Of a DNA stretch of 64,000 bases, positions 30,670 through 40,662 are shown in pieces; the first letter of the stretch is position 1, and each line of letters opens with the position of its first letter. The notes under the pieces are model-generated. The model saw only the letters and a list, made by a program, of their open reading frames with translations. It made no database searches and had not been told where the DNA came from. A program made the position numbers and the translations under genes. The stretch comes from Nitrospina sp. (GTDB taxonomy: Bacteria; Nitrospinota; Nitrospinia; Nitrospinales; VA-1), in assembly GCA_018697205.1 (NCBI GenBank), contig JABHTG010000057.1:124001-188000 (forward strand), given 5' to 3'.

Positions 30670-30818
30670 TCAGGCTAAACGCTAAAGCTGGGGTAAATGC
30701 TAAATATCTACTCCTGAGCTTTTACCTAAACTTATTTTCTTTAATTCGAAAAAGTGTCTTACTGGGTAAAGTCTACATCAGTAATAAAATTCCTAAATCA
30801 AGAGAAGAAATCAGACAT

Positions 30819-32393
30819 ATGATTCAAGTTTTTAAAAATAAAGAATGGTTATTGTTTTTTTGCATGTTTATAACCATAGCAATAATGTCTTCGCTTAAGT
30901 ACCACAATCTAAACACCACATTTTTCGATTTAGGCTTATTTCTAAATAATTTTTCAATGATTGCCTCAGGCCAGTGGCAATCTTTATTTTTAAGCCACAT
31001 ACAACCATTAGGACTATTTTGGGCTATCCCATTTTATTTTTTTTCTACAGATTTGGCTGCAACAATTATCTTAACTTTTCAGGCGGCATTTTTAGTTTTA
31101 CCAGTAGTCGGTTTATATCGCCACTTCGGGTTAGTTTCTGCTCTCGCCTTCTCATTCTATTTTCCTCTTTGGTACAATGCATTATTCGATTTTCATATGG
31201 ATCATCTTGCTATTCCCATACTATTTGGATTCTTTTTTTATGAACGAAAAGGAAAGTTGTATCAAGCCATTTCCCTAGCAGTGCTTTTATCCTTAGTTAA
31301 AGAACCATTCGCCTTGCAAACGGCATTTTGTGGACTCTATCTGTTAGCCAGAAAAAATTACCTATCCGGTTTTTTCTTAACTCTATTTGGGGTAGCTTAT
31401 TTCACTCTGGCTACTCAATATATGCAGCAATACTTTAATTCGCCTTTCATTAGCATAGTGGGTGGGTGGGATTTAGTCTCGGAAAACACAGCATTTGGCT
31501 GGTTAGGTAATAGCAAGCAAGAAATTATTCTATCTCTTATCACCCAACCTTATTTTGTTCTTTTGGAAATTTTAAATAATGAAGACAAAGTTAAATACTT
31601 TATGTATGTTTTTGGAGCGTTAGGATTTATTCCTCTTTTACGGCCAATTATATTGTTACCTGCAATTCCTATACTTCTAATTTCTCTATTATCAAATATT
31701 CCTGTGCACCACGCTTATAATAATCATTATACAGCAGGGTTAGTTGCACCTATGATCATAGCATTTTCTGAAGGCTTGCCCTCTGCCAAAAATTTATGGC
31801 AAAAAATAAACTTCCCCAAATATCTATTTACCCCAATTTTAATTGGTGGTCTTTTGCTATGCCATATTTTAGCTTCCCCTTCACCTATAAGTAGAATCTT
31901 TTTTATAGAAAAGTCATGGTTTTATCATTACACAGTTTATTTACCGTCTAAACGTACCCAGATGATTAAATCAGCATTAACCAAATATATACCGACAAAC
32001 TCTGAGATTGTAGTCACTACGCAAAATACATTAAACTCAGGTTATCTAAGCAAACATAAAACTATTTTTGTGTTTCCTGATGGCGCTATCGAAAAAGGGT
32101 CTATTCCTAGAATTAATCAGTTAAACTTGGATGGATTTTGGAAATTTATAAAGAACCAAAAGTTAGAAAAAAGTACTACCTCTTCGGCTTGGGCAGACTA
32201 TGTAGTTTTAGACATAAAAAAACCTTGGTTTATTATTAGTCTAGGTTGCTATTGGGTGCAAGGTACATGCCTTAAAGGTCAACAAGAATTCGCAAATAGA
32301 TTTTCTAGTTTAGTTGCAAAAACTAAAGAACATTTTGAAATGGTCTATGAAAATGATGGGTTTATAATTTTAAAATACCGAGGAAGCCTTTAA
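30819..32393 (+). CDS. DUF2079-like multi-pass membrane protein
   Basis: TTFFDLGLFLNNFSMIASGQW...SHIQPLGLFWAIPFYFF and LSLVKEPFAL resemble DUF2079 proteins. Confidence 0.7.
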   Translation: MIQVFKNKEWLLFFCMFITIAIMSSLKYHNLNTTFFDLGLFLNNFSMIASGQWQSLFLSHIQPLGLFWAIPFYFFSTDLAATIILTFQAAFLVLPVVGLYRHFGLVSALAFSFYFPLWYNALFDFHMDHLAIPILFGFFFYERKGKLYQAISLAVLLSLVKEPFALQTAFCGLYLLARKNYLSGFFLTLFGVAYFTLATQYMQQYFNSPFISIVGGWDLVSENTAFGWLGNSKQEIILSLITQPYFVLLEILNNEDKVKYFMYVFGALGFIPLLRPIILLPAIPILLISLLSNIPVHHAYNNHYTAGLVAPMIIAFSEGLPSAKNLWQKINFPKYLFTPILIGGLLLCHILASPSPISRIFFIEKSWFYHYTVYLPSKRTQMIKSALTKYIPTNSEIVVTTQNTLNSGYLSKHKTIFVFPDGAIEKGSIPRINQLNLDGFWKFIKNQKLEKSTTSSAWADYVVLDIKKPWFIISLGCYWVQGTCLKGQQEFANRFSSLVAKTKEHFEMVYENDGFIILKYRGSL

Positions 32394-32438
32394 AAAAACT
32401 AGCTCCTGACATCCAATCATACTTAACCTTAGATCAAA

Positions 32439-35400
32439 ATGAATTTCAAAAAAAAATATTTTCTTTTTTTTTATTTAATAACATTTTTTATTTTTTTACC
32501 AAGTTTTGGACTAACAGAAAATTTAACACTCGGAAAAACAAAACTCATAAAAAAAGAAGACGAGGTTAAAAAGTATAATTTATCCGCAAAGGTTATTCCT
32601 ATACAACCTTTATTTAGACTCGAGAAAACCTCATCTCTAAATTGGTCAAAAGATATCCAATCACCTTCATCAAATTGGAAGGGAAAACACAGTGAATATA
32701 ATTGGAAGCCTGATGACCATATGGCATTTATAAATATCCCATTGCACAATAATTTCACTAAAGAAGATAAAACACCCAAAAGCTTAGATGGAATTCAAAT
32801 TGAATATCATGACCTTTTCCCTGAAAACCCATCCCAATTTTCTCTTGAAATGGACGTATTGGATAAAGAAACTACTGGAACAGAAGTAAATAAGTCTATA
32901 TGGAAAAACAAAAGTGTCATCGCGACTTCGAAACAACTTTCATCAAATATTGATAAAGCGCGGACAGTAAGAGATCTCTCTTTGGAAAGCCTATCAAGTT
33001 TCTGGCGACCTGGTTTTATGACTGCAAAAGAAGATCTATTTTCCGCCCCGATGAAAAAAAAGAACAGTATTTACTTATTTAAAAGATCATTAGGCCTTCC
33101 CTTCAAACCAACCTGGAGATACATTCAAGATGATATGATTGCAGAAAACTATGGGGACCACACCGTTGTCCAAAGACGATTTCACATGGATCTCAGGTTT
33201 ATTGAGTTTATTGACATAGTTTTTCGAGATGATGCGACCGAAATAGATTTGCAAAATTTTCGCTGTAATTTTCGAATCGCTTATGCCAAATCACCTAAAA
33301 CGTTGAAAGTTGTTCCGCATTACAAGTTAGCACATGGATTTAACTATGCGGAGTCAACAAACCAAATTCTAAGTATTGGAGGAAAAAAAACTATCCGATT
33401 CAACATTGGTAGTTTCGTTCGCAATGCTTATAAGAATAAAAATGTAGTATTTTTGAAAGAAATGATTATTTTTCTTCCCGGACTTACTGACCAAGTTTTG
33501 TTTAAGCGACCAATTCAATCAATCAAATTTTTTCAAAATGACCAAACAAAGCAACGCATACCCGAAACATTTTTGGATATTTCTTCAACTCAATGGGTTA
33601 AAAAGGATATTGTTTATCTGTTAAAACACGAAATGGGTTTTCCCACTCCTCCAAACTGGCGTTACTCCCAAGATAAAAAGTTTTCTGTATTTGAACGGGC
33701 TTTACATAAAGACTTACATGAAATAAAAAGTATGGACTTTATTTTAAATAAGGGAGTTACGATACCTGATAAAATATTCTGTCAGCTTCAGGTCGGATTT
33801 TCTAATCGCCCTTTTCCTTCTAAAACTATTAATTGCAATAACCTTTCAAAGGAAATTAAAACGATTGATGGGCAACGTTTACTACGAATTCAAATTCATG
33901 ACCTAGTTCACCAGTTTTATGCACAAGGCAAAAAAAGAGTATTTCTTGAAGGGCTAACCTTCTATCTAGCCGGATCCATAAATTACTATATAGAAAACCC
34001 GCCTTTAAAAACCATTCAGTTTTTTAAATTACCCGATCATGAAAGTCGTAAAATATGTTTTAACTCTTCAAAAACCTGTTCACAAACCGAATTTCTATCG
34101 CGGACACATAAACGTTATATAGTAAACATGGCCATGATGAGCGAGTTAATTGGTCCAAGTGCAAAATTGACTGGACTTACTCTTAAAATAAAACCACAAA
34201 TCGCAAAAGCTCCTAGCGGTTTTAAGCTTATAAAAGCTAGAGCAACCCTTCGAACAAAAAATAACAAACTACATTTAAATGACGGTAAAGACTTAGTCCG
34301 GAGGTGGGGAGGACCTTTTTATGATCTTTCAAAACACAGAGATCTTATTGAAAAAGTTCGAGTCAATACATTTTATTCGTTTCAAAGTATCGACAAAAAT
34401 ATCTCCTATGAATCTGGCATAAGTCGGAATTCAGACATTACGATCTTTTCTTCAAAGAATACCCTACACCGCCTGAGGAATAGTAGAGAAGGAATAAACT
34501 GCGATTTTATATTTTTTTCAAAGGATGCCACTCTATTTTTGGAGTTACCATCAATAGGGCCATTTCTGGAAAGCCGTCTGGTCCAATTAGATATAAAGAC
34601 TGACGGTCCATTTAACTTAGTGCCGACAGATCCTTTAATGTCTTGGTCACAAAGTGATGGCAGGATACGGTTCCAGCTAAAAAAGGGAACCACTCCAAAG
34701 TTTAAAATCAATGTATCCTCTGACTTCAGCAATACTTCTCTACGAGATAACCTGCTCTTGAATTTCAAACAGGCTTCTAGCAAATCAATAGCTTCTTTTG
34801 AGACCCGAGGCTTGATAAATATCAAGAAAGTCAAAGTACACGGTATGTCCCCCTTTAGTCAGGACCTTACTGTGTCTTTTTCTAAGCCTAATTCTAGTTC
34901 CTCCAATAAGCCAACCAAAGTAGTTCAGAGTGGTGGCATGAAAATAAGCACACAAAAATATTTTGACAAGTGGAACCTTACAAATAAAGGATTACTATTG
35001 GAAGGGAACGGAAAATGGATTGAGATTGACTGGAAACTTAACTCAAGGTTACATAAAAACTCAAGATTTTTCTTAAAAACTTCTAAAAATACAGACTCTG
35101 TCCTTTCCTCTAAAATCACCCCTTTTTCCGGGGGACAACCACTTCCGCCAATAAAGGCACTCTTAAACCAGCCAATTCAGCTCGGAAGTTCAATTCCGGG
35201 AAATATCGATTCGCTTAAAATTCATTTAAAACTTAATGAAAAGCCATTTAAACTAATTCTCAAAGAGATGGCCATATTTGAACCAATATCTGCGTCAACT
35301 GACCAAATCATTGACCTCTCATCTTTTTTTCATACCTCTTTGCCATTAACCCCTTCAAAAGTTAAAAACGTTCTACCTTCCGAAGTGTCCGTCAAGAAAG

Positions 35401-36575
35401 GTCAATTAAAGGCAACTCTTTTGACAAACCGTGGTATTTCTCAAGTTCTCGACTGGTCGACAGAGGTAAACCAAAAGCTTAGCCAAATCAAGTGGGTCAA
35501 AATTAAATATTTAGTTTCGCCATCGATACACGCAAACAACTCCTGCTGGCTTAAATTATTTTTTTTAAGCTCAAATCAAAAATTCGAAAAAACTATCTGT
35601 ACCAAAAGTTACGATGGTGAAATTTGGATACCTGTCACCAATTACTTTACAAACAAAACTCTTAAGTCCATTCATTGGACAGCCCAGGTAGACAACCAAA
35701 AAAAACCTCTTCCACTTTTTGTGACTCTTGATCTAACTATGTCTATACACGGTTTAAGCATTGACACTATCCGCAATAACACCGTAATAACTCCAATAGT
35801 GGAAGTGGAAGGTAAAAGAATTCTACCTGTGTTCTTAAAAAATCTTCCGGCCAATAAGGCGGCTAATCTTGATAGCTGGTGGGACTTGGGTGTTATATCC
35901 ACAAATCCAAAATTCGACTTTAATACAAACCTTCGTTTGCTGACTTCCCCTTATTTGTCGACACAAAATCTTTTTCTGGAAAGAGTCACAGCTGCTACTA
36001 GTTTAAGAAAACTTACATTTAAAGAAAAAAATTCCCCAACCCCAAACTCACCGGCTATTCAAATTAGCATCTGGGAAAGACTCTTTATTATTTTTATTTC
36101 AATTTTTGTTTTTGCATGGGCTGCGAATACCAGAAAAGTAAAAGAACATTCATATAAGTTTTTTTCGGTTATGTTAACCGTTATTCGATTATCAAAAATT
36201 GAAAAATATCCTCACCTATACCTTCTAATAGCAGCGACAGTATATTTTCTTGGGCTACTCACAACACTAAGACCATACCAAAGTCAGCTTTATACTTTGG
36301 GAGCAATTATTTCCTCTTTGGCATCATATAATTTTGCGAAGCTTAATTACTACAAAGTTGCTAATTCCTTACCACCGTCTTTGGAGAAAATTTTCACTCA
36401 AAAAGAAATGTTACTAACCAGTCTGTTTTTATTTTTTCTGACTACGGCTTCCTTTTTAAAAATAATAACTTTAGATCAAGTGGCAGAACAAGCTACAATC
36501 ATAGGGTTTATTATGCTATGTAGCGTAATTTACCTACGAATGTTTAAGCCCTTCAAAGAAACCCATAACCTATAG
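32439..36575 (+). CDS. Large hypothetical exported protein with C-terminal TM segments and internal domain duplication
   Basis: 1378 aa ORF; N-terminal signal; C-terminal TM block; two similar ~145-160-aa units. Confidence 0.75.
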   Translation: MNFKKKYFLFFYLITFFIFLPSFGLTENLTLGKTKLIKKEDEVKKYNLSAKVIPIQPLFRLEKTSSLNWSKDIQSPSSNWKGKHSEYNWKPDDHMAFINIPLHNNFTKEDKTPKSLDGIQIEYHDLFPENPSQFSLEMDVLDKETTGTEVNKSIWKNKSVIATSKQLSSNIDKARTVRDLSLESLSSFWRPGFMTAKEDLFSAPMKKKNSIYLFKRSLGLPFKPTWRYIQDDMIAENYGDHTVVQRRFHMDLRFIEFIDIVFRDDATEIDLQNFRCNFRIAYAKSPKTLKVVPHYKLAHGFNYAESTNQILSIGGKKTIRFNIGSFVRNAYKNKNVVFLKEMIIFLPGLTDQVLFKRPIQSIKFFQNDQTKQRIPETFLDISSTQWVKKDIVYLLKHEMGFPTPPNWRYSQDKKFSVFERALHKDLHEIKSMDFILNKGVTIPDKIFCQLQVGFSNRPFPSKTINCNNLSKEIKTIDGQRLLRIQIHDLVHQFYAQGKKRVFLEGLTFYLAGSINYYIENPPLKTIQFFKLPDHESRKICFNSSKTCSQTEFLSRTHKRYIVNMAMMSELIGPSAKLTGLTLKIKPQIAKAPSGFKLIKARATLRTKNNKLHLNDGKDLVRRWGGPFYDLSKHRDLIEKVRVNTFYSFQSIDKNISYESGISRNSDITIFSSKNTLHRLRNSREGINCDFIFFSKDATLFLELPSIGPFLESRLVQLDIKTDGPFNLVPTDPLMSWSQSDGRIRFQLKKGTTPKFKINVSSDFSNTSLRDNLLLNFKQASSKSIASFETRGLINIKKVKVHGMSPFSQDLTVSFSKPNSSSSNKPTKVVQSGGMKISTQKYFDKWNLTNKGLLLEGNGKWIEIDWKLNSRLHKNSRFFLKTSKNTDSVLSSKITPFSGGQPLPPIKALLNQPIQLGSSIPGNIDSLKIHLKLNEKPFKLILKEMAIFEPISASTDQIIDLSSFFHTSLPLTPSKVKNVLPSEVSVKKGQLKATLLTNRGISQVLDWSTEVNQKLSQIKWVKIKYLVSPSIHANNSCWLKLFFLSSNQKFEKTICTKSYDGEIWIPVTNYFTNKTLKSIHWTAQVDNQKKPLPLFVTLDLTMSIHGLSIDTIRNNTVITPIVEVEGKRILPVFLKNLPANKAANLDSWWDLGVISTNPKFDFNTNLRLLTSPYLSTQNLFLERVTAATSLRKLTFKEKNSPTPNSPAIQISIWERLFIIFISIFVFAWAANTRKVKEHSYKFFSVMLTVIRLSKIEKYPHLYLLIAATVYFLGLLTTLRPYQSQLYTLGAIISSLASYNFAKLNYYKVANSLPPSLEKIFTQKEMLLTSLFLFFLTTASFLKIITLDQVAEQATIIGFIMLCSVIYLRMFKPFKETHNL

Positions 36576-36617
36576 CTCTCTCAAGTGATAATAAATATCT
36601 AGAAAACAAAACCTCCA

Positions 36618-37874
36618 ATGCGTAGATTTATTCGTAACAATATTATCATTCTAGCTTTCTTTAATTCCGCTAGTGTATTTAATTATCTTTTTCAAGTGGT
36701 TGTGGGAAGATCAATATCAACTATTGATTATGGTATTTTTAATTCTCTTTTTGCAATGGTTAGTATTTTCTCAGCTCCTGTATCCATTCTGCATATCGTT
36801 TTTTCTAGATTCATAGTCAACCTATCTCTATCCGGAATGGGAAAAGTCAAAACCCTACTCGTTAAAAGTTTTAAAATTATGCTCGTATTTTCGGGAGTGA
36901 TCCTTTTAAGTGGAATTGTAGCAATTCCTTTGATAAAAGATTTTTTCCACATAGAAGAGGCAACCCCCATACTTTTGCTTCTTGCTACAATTTGCTTCTC
37001 GTTATTATTCCCTATCCCGTTTGCAATACTTGAAGGTTTGCATAGGTTTACACGGTTGGGCATAGGCTCAGGTTGTTCTCCATTAACTAGATTTTTAGGT
37101 GCCCTCCTTTTTGTGACAGTATTAGGGTGGGGAGTCAATGGAGCTTTATTAACTGCATCGGTTGCCAGCGCTTTTACCCTTGCATTTGGCATATGGAGCC
37201 TAAAAGATATTCTCAAAAGTTCTTCCGAATCGTTGCCCGACGGGATGTTTCGCGATATGGCAAGGTATTCTGGACCAGTTCTAATCGCCACAACTATGAC
37301 TATGGTTTTAGGAAATATCGATATCTCTTTAGTAAGACACTATTGCACACCGGAAGAAGCAGGCCTCTATGCTACTGCAGCAATTTTAGGAAGAATTGCC
37401 TTATTTCTTCCAAGTACCCTGCTCACAGTACTTTTTCCTTCTATAGCTAAGGCACGAGAATTAGGAGAAAAAGATAAATATCTACTTTGGACAAGTTTAT
37501 CCTTAACTGCCTTTTTAGCATTAGCGGTAGTTCTTTTATTTAACCTCTGGCCTGAACAGTTAATATCTCTTTTTTTAGGGGATAAACACCGAGAAGCTGC
37601 ATCGCTTCTTAAAATTATTTCAATAGCTATGGGTATTCTTTCACTAGCTAATGTCATAGTTTCATATAGCCTAGCTAGGTCTAACTACGATTTCCTCTTC
37701 CCTCTTGTTGCAGGCGTTATACTAATGATTATTCTTATACTAAACTACCATGATACAGCGACAACCATTGCTTACATTATGCTCTTATCTGTTAGCTCTA
37801 TATTCATAATAATTTTTGTACAACTTTTTTTTAAAACAATTAACGCATCAACTGCAACTCAAAAAAGAATATAA
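36618..37874 (+). CDS. Polysaccharide flippase/oligosaccharide exporter family (Wzx/MATE-like)
   Basis: 12-14 TM pattern; N-terminal VFNYLFQVVVGRSISTIDYGIFNSLFAMVSI. Confidence 0.82.
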   Translation: MRRFIRNNIIILAFFNSASVFNYLFQVVVGRSISTIDYGIFNSLFAMVSIFSAPVSILHIVFSRFIVNLSLSGMGKVKTLLVKSFKIMLVFSGVILLSGIVAIPLIKDFFHIEEATPILLLLATICFSLLFPIPFAILEGLHRFTRLGIGSGCSPLTRFLGALLFVTVLGWGVNGALLTASVASAFTLAFGIWSLKDILKSSSESLPDGMFRDMARYSGPVLIATTMTMVLGNIDISLVRHYCTPEEAGLYATAAILGRIALFLPSTLLTVLFPSIAKARELGEKDKYLLWTSLSLTAFLALAVVLLFNLWPEQLISLFLGDKHREAASLLKIISIAMGILSLANVIVSYSLARSNYDFLFPLVAGVILMIILILNYHDTATTIAYIMLLSVSSIFIIIFVQLFFKTINASTATQKRI

Positions 37875-37959
37875 CAAAACATCAAAACTTTTTCGGAGTT
37901 TCAAAATAAATAAAAATTTTATTTAACAAAAATATCTAGCTCTTTGTAATGGCTACTTT

Positions 37960-38763
37960 TTAAGGGCCGGGAAGAAGCGTTAATGTAGCTCCAATCGCTC
38001 TATAAACGAACAATCCCAACCATTCTCGGATTCCTAGGGAAAGTCTCCCAATTTCTCTAAAATCAAACTTCAAACTAAAGTGCTTAGTTGTTTGAAAATC
38101 TACAGGATAAGGAATAATATTCCAACCAGCCTTTCTAAAAAGTCCAACTGCTCGCGGCATATGAAATGCAGAAGTAACTAGTATCCAGCGTTGACCAGGG
38201 ATTGGCTTAATTAACGCATATGAATTCAAAGCATTCTCCTCTGTATTTTTTGAATCCGATTCAAACGTTACTCTCCCTGAGTCCAGACCAATTTGATTGA
38301 AAATCTTGCGAGCCGTATCTGCAGGCTTATATTTCTGTTCAGTTAAAGATCCAGACCCTCCTGAAAACAACAAAACTGCATCTGGATAAGTATGCGCCAA
38401 CCAGGCAAAGGTGGTCAAACGTTCTCCCCCATCATAAACTGATGGTTGACCTCGTGCTGCTGTAACAGAAACATTCTCTGCTCCTGCAAGAACAATTATT
38501 CCGTCTACTACGCTTGGTAATTCTTTAGGAATAGGAAAACGATCCTCTAGAGGACGTAAAATCCAGGATGAAAAAGGAAGAATAGAAACCAGAGTAATAA
38601 TAAAAACAGTTGCCCCAATCAAAATACGGCCTTGTTTATTATACCGAGTCCATAATAAACCAGTGCTCAAGATCAACAAAAAGAGTAATAATGTTTCCGG
38701 AGCAATAAAAGCCCACATAATTTTTGACATAACCCAAAAAAGACTTTCCATTTCACTGATCAA
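37960..38763 (-). CDS. YdcF/ElyC-like (DUF218) membrane protein
   Basis: DGIIVLAGAENVSVTAARGQPSVYDGGERLTTFAWLAH; FSGGSGSL; WILVTSAFHMPRAVGLFRKAGWNIIPYPVD. Confidence 0.88.
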   Translation of the reverse strand: MISEMESLFWVMSKIMWAFIAPETLLLFLLILSTGLLWTRYNKQGRILIGATVFIITLVSILPFSSWILRPLEDRFPIPKELPSVVDGIIVLAGAENVSVTAARGQPSVYDGGERLTTFAWLAHTYPDAVLLFSGGSGSLTEQKYKPADTARKIFNQIGLDSGRVTFESDSKNTEENALNSYALIKPIPGQRWILVTSAFHMPRAVGLFRKAGWNIIPYPVDFQTTKHFSLKFDFREIGRLSLGIREWLGLFVYRAIGATLTLLPGP

Positions 38764-38791
38764 TTTTCATTGATTAAAGAATAGGTTAAAA

Positions 38792-38816
38792 ATATTCTTG
38801 CGTACCACAAGAATAT
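38792..38816 (-). terminator. Terminator-like hairpin downstream of tRNA-Lys/tRNA-Glu unit
   Basis: ATATTCTTG-7 nt loop-CAAGAATAT (9-bp perfect stem) followed on the minus strand by TTTTT. Confidence 0.4.
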
Positions 38817-38952
38817 AGTCAGTTTTTATCAAAAGTATTTTTTAAAATACACAAAAGAATGTTTTAGAAGGCCTAAAAATATTATCTTTTTCTAAAAAAT
38901 TAAGCCAAAAAAAACATCACAGGCCTTTTAGATTTTTTTAGAAACCAAAAAG

Positions 38953-39030
38953 TGGCGTCCCCAGGGGGATTCGAACCCCCGTCGCCGCCGTGAAAGGGCG
39001 GTGTCCTGGGCCAGGCTAGACGATGGGGAC
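38953..39030 (-). tRNA. tRNA-Glu (UUC)
   Basis: Reverse complement GTCCCCATCGTCTAGCCTGGCCCAGGACACCGCCCTTTCACGGCGGCGACGGGGGTTCGAATCCCCCTGGGGACGCCA; anticodon TTC, encoded CCA. Confidence 0.96.
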
Positions 39031-39061
39031 TTTTTCGGGAAATACCATAAAATAAGAAAAG

Positions 39062-39134
39062 TGAGCCGCGAAGGGATCGAACCTTCGACCACTTGATTAA
39101 AAGTCAAGTGCTCTACCAACTGAGCTAGCGGCCC
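39062..39134 (-). tRNA. tRNA-Lys (UUU), CCA not encoded
   Basis: Reverse complement GGGCCGCTAGCTCAGTTGGTAGAGCACTTGACTTTTAATCAAGTGGTCGAAGGTTCGATCCCTTCGCGGCTCA; anticodon TTT. Confidence 0.96.
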
Positions 39135-39261
39135 ATAGTAAGCAAACGGAGAAACTAGCAAACCCATTGTAACATGTCAATTATTTATTATCTTGATTTT
39201 AATAGAAACGACTAATATCATTAACTTTCACACGAACTAACCTATATCGAAAGGTCTTTAG

Positions 39262-40179
39262 TTGGAAAAAACAGAAAAAATTTGGCTCGATGGGAAGCTT
39301 GTACCATGGGGTGAAGCTAATGTGCATATCCTTACCCACACACTTCACTATGGATTAGGCGTTTTTGAAGGTATTCGTTGCTACCAAACAAAAAAGAAAA
39401 AACCTGCTATTTTTCGTTTACACGAACATGTAGATCGTTTATTTAACTCCGCTGTAGTATTGGGAATCGATATCCCATTTTCACCGGAAGAAATTTTTAC
39501 GGCTATCCAGCTTGTTGTACGAAAAAACAAATTAAAGGAATGTTATATTCGCCCGATAGTTTTTCTAGGGCATAACCAAATGGGCCTTAACCCAAGCGGC
39601 GTTGATGTTCGTGTTGCTATTGCTGCCTGGCCATGGGGGACCTACCTAGGCGATGAAGGAATCAGCAATGGCATTCGCTCTCGGATTTCATCATTTACAA
39701 GACATCACGTTAATATAACTATGACTCGAGCTAAAGCCTGTGGACATTACGTTAACTCAATCCTTGCTAAAACTGAAGCTGTTCGTGATGGATACGATGA
39801 GGCAATATTGCTAGACCCTCAAGGATACGTATCAGAAGGCTCTGGCGAGAATATATTTCTTTTATCCAAAGGTCGCCTTAAAACTCCAGCATTGTCATGT
39901 TCCAATCTGGAAGGAATCACTCGTGATTCTGTCTTTGATATCGCAAAACATTTAAAAATTGAAGTAGAAGAAGGCCTTATTACCAGGGATGAGCTTTATC
40001 TAGCCAATGAAGTTTTTCTAACTGGGACTGCAGCTGAAATTACACCTGTTCGAGAAATTGATAATCGTAAAATTGGTATTGGGAAAAGAGGAAAAACCAC
40101 AGCCCGTATTCAAAAAATGTTTTTCGAAATCGTTCAAGGTAATCATACTAAGTTTAACAAATGGCTATCTGAAGCATAA
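39262..40179 (+). CDS. ilvE: Branched-chain amino acid aminotransferase
   Basis: [68 protein letters not shown] start. Confidence 0.92.
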   Translation: MEKTEKIWLDGKLVPWGEANVHILTHTLHYGLGVFEGIRCYQTKKKKPAIFRLHEHVDRLFNSAVVLGIDIPFSPEEIFTAIQLVVRKNKLKECYIRPIVFLGHNQMGLNPSGVDVRVAIAAWPWGTYLGDEGISNGIRSRISSFTRHHVNITMTRAKACGHYVNSILAKTEAVRDGYDEAILLDPQGYVSEGSGENIFLLSKGRLKTPALSCSNLEGITRDSVFDIAKHLKIEVEEGLITRDELYLANEVFLTGTAAEITPVREIDNRKIGIGKRGKTTARIQKMFFEIVQGNHTKFNKWLSEA

Positions 40180-40259
40180 TTTTCACCCTAAATAATTTTA
40201 ATAAAATTGGCTTCTAAACAAGCGAGAAAAAATTTATTTAATTAAGGAGCCATCACTCG

Positions 40260-40646
40260 ATGCCTATTTATGAATATGAATGTGAAAAATGCAAGACTGT
40301 GTTTGAGGCTATGCAATCGGTTTCAGCTAAACCATTAAAAATATGCAATAAATCTAGTTGTAAAGGAAAAGTGCATCGTTTAGTTTCCGCCTCTGGATTT
40401 ATCTTCAAAGGGTCTGGTTGGTTCACTTCAGAGTATCCGTCAGATGCCAGAAAAAAAGGATGGGAATCTGAAGGCAAGGGTTCCGCAGCTCCCAACAGTA
40501 AAGAAGCTGAATCTAGTGAAAAAAAACCTGCGCCTAAAACAACTGTCTCTGATGAAAAAACAACCGCTAAACCAGCTCCAAAAAAATCTACCCAAAAAAA
40601 CCCGTATTCAAAGGGTAAAAAACCCAGTACAAAAACCTCCACCTAA
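40260..40646 (+). CDS. FmdB-type zinc ribbon protein with basic C-terminal tail
   Basis: MPIYEYECEKCKTVFE...; FKGSGWFTSEYPSD. Confidence 0.88.
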   Translation: MPIYEYECEKCKTVFEAMQSVSAKPLKICNKSSCKGKVHRLVSASGFIFKGSGWFTSEYPSDARKKGWESEGKGSAAPNSKEAESSEKKPAPKTTVSDEKTTAKPAPKKSTQKNPYSKGKKPSTKTST

Positions 40647-40662
40647 CATCCACGGAGGCTAG

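Noticed and set aside
34406-34834. 142-aa minus-strand ORF
   Set aside because: Lies within the long + strand 1378-aa CDS, no motif
36728-37291. 187-aa minus-strand ORF
   Set aside because: Fully antisense to the flippase gene, low-complexity composition and no recognisable motif; the + strand frame has clear membrane-protein character
38928-39167. 79-aa minus-strand ORF (GPLAQLVEHLTFNQVVEGSIPSR...)
   Set aside because: Translation of the tRNA-Lys and tRNA-Glu genes; a known spurious annotation type
40268-40642. 124-aa minus-strand ORF
   Set aside because: Antisense shadow of the FmdB-like CDS; composition explained by the Lys/Ala-rich tail on the other strand
40444-40662. 72-aa + strand ORF overlapping fmdB-like tail
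   Set aside because: Alternative frame of an A-rich low-complexity region
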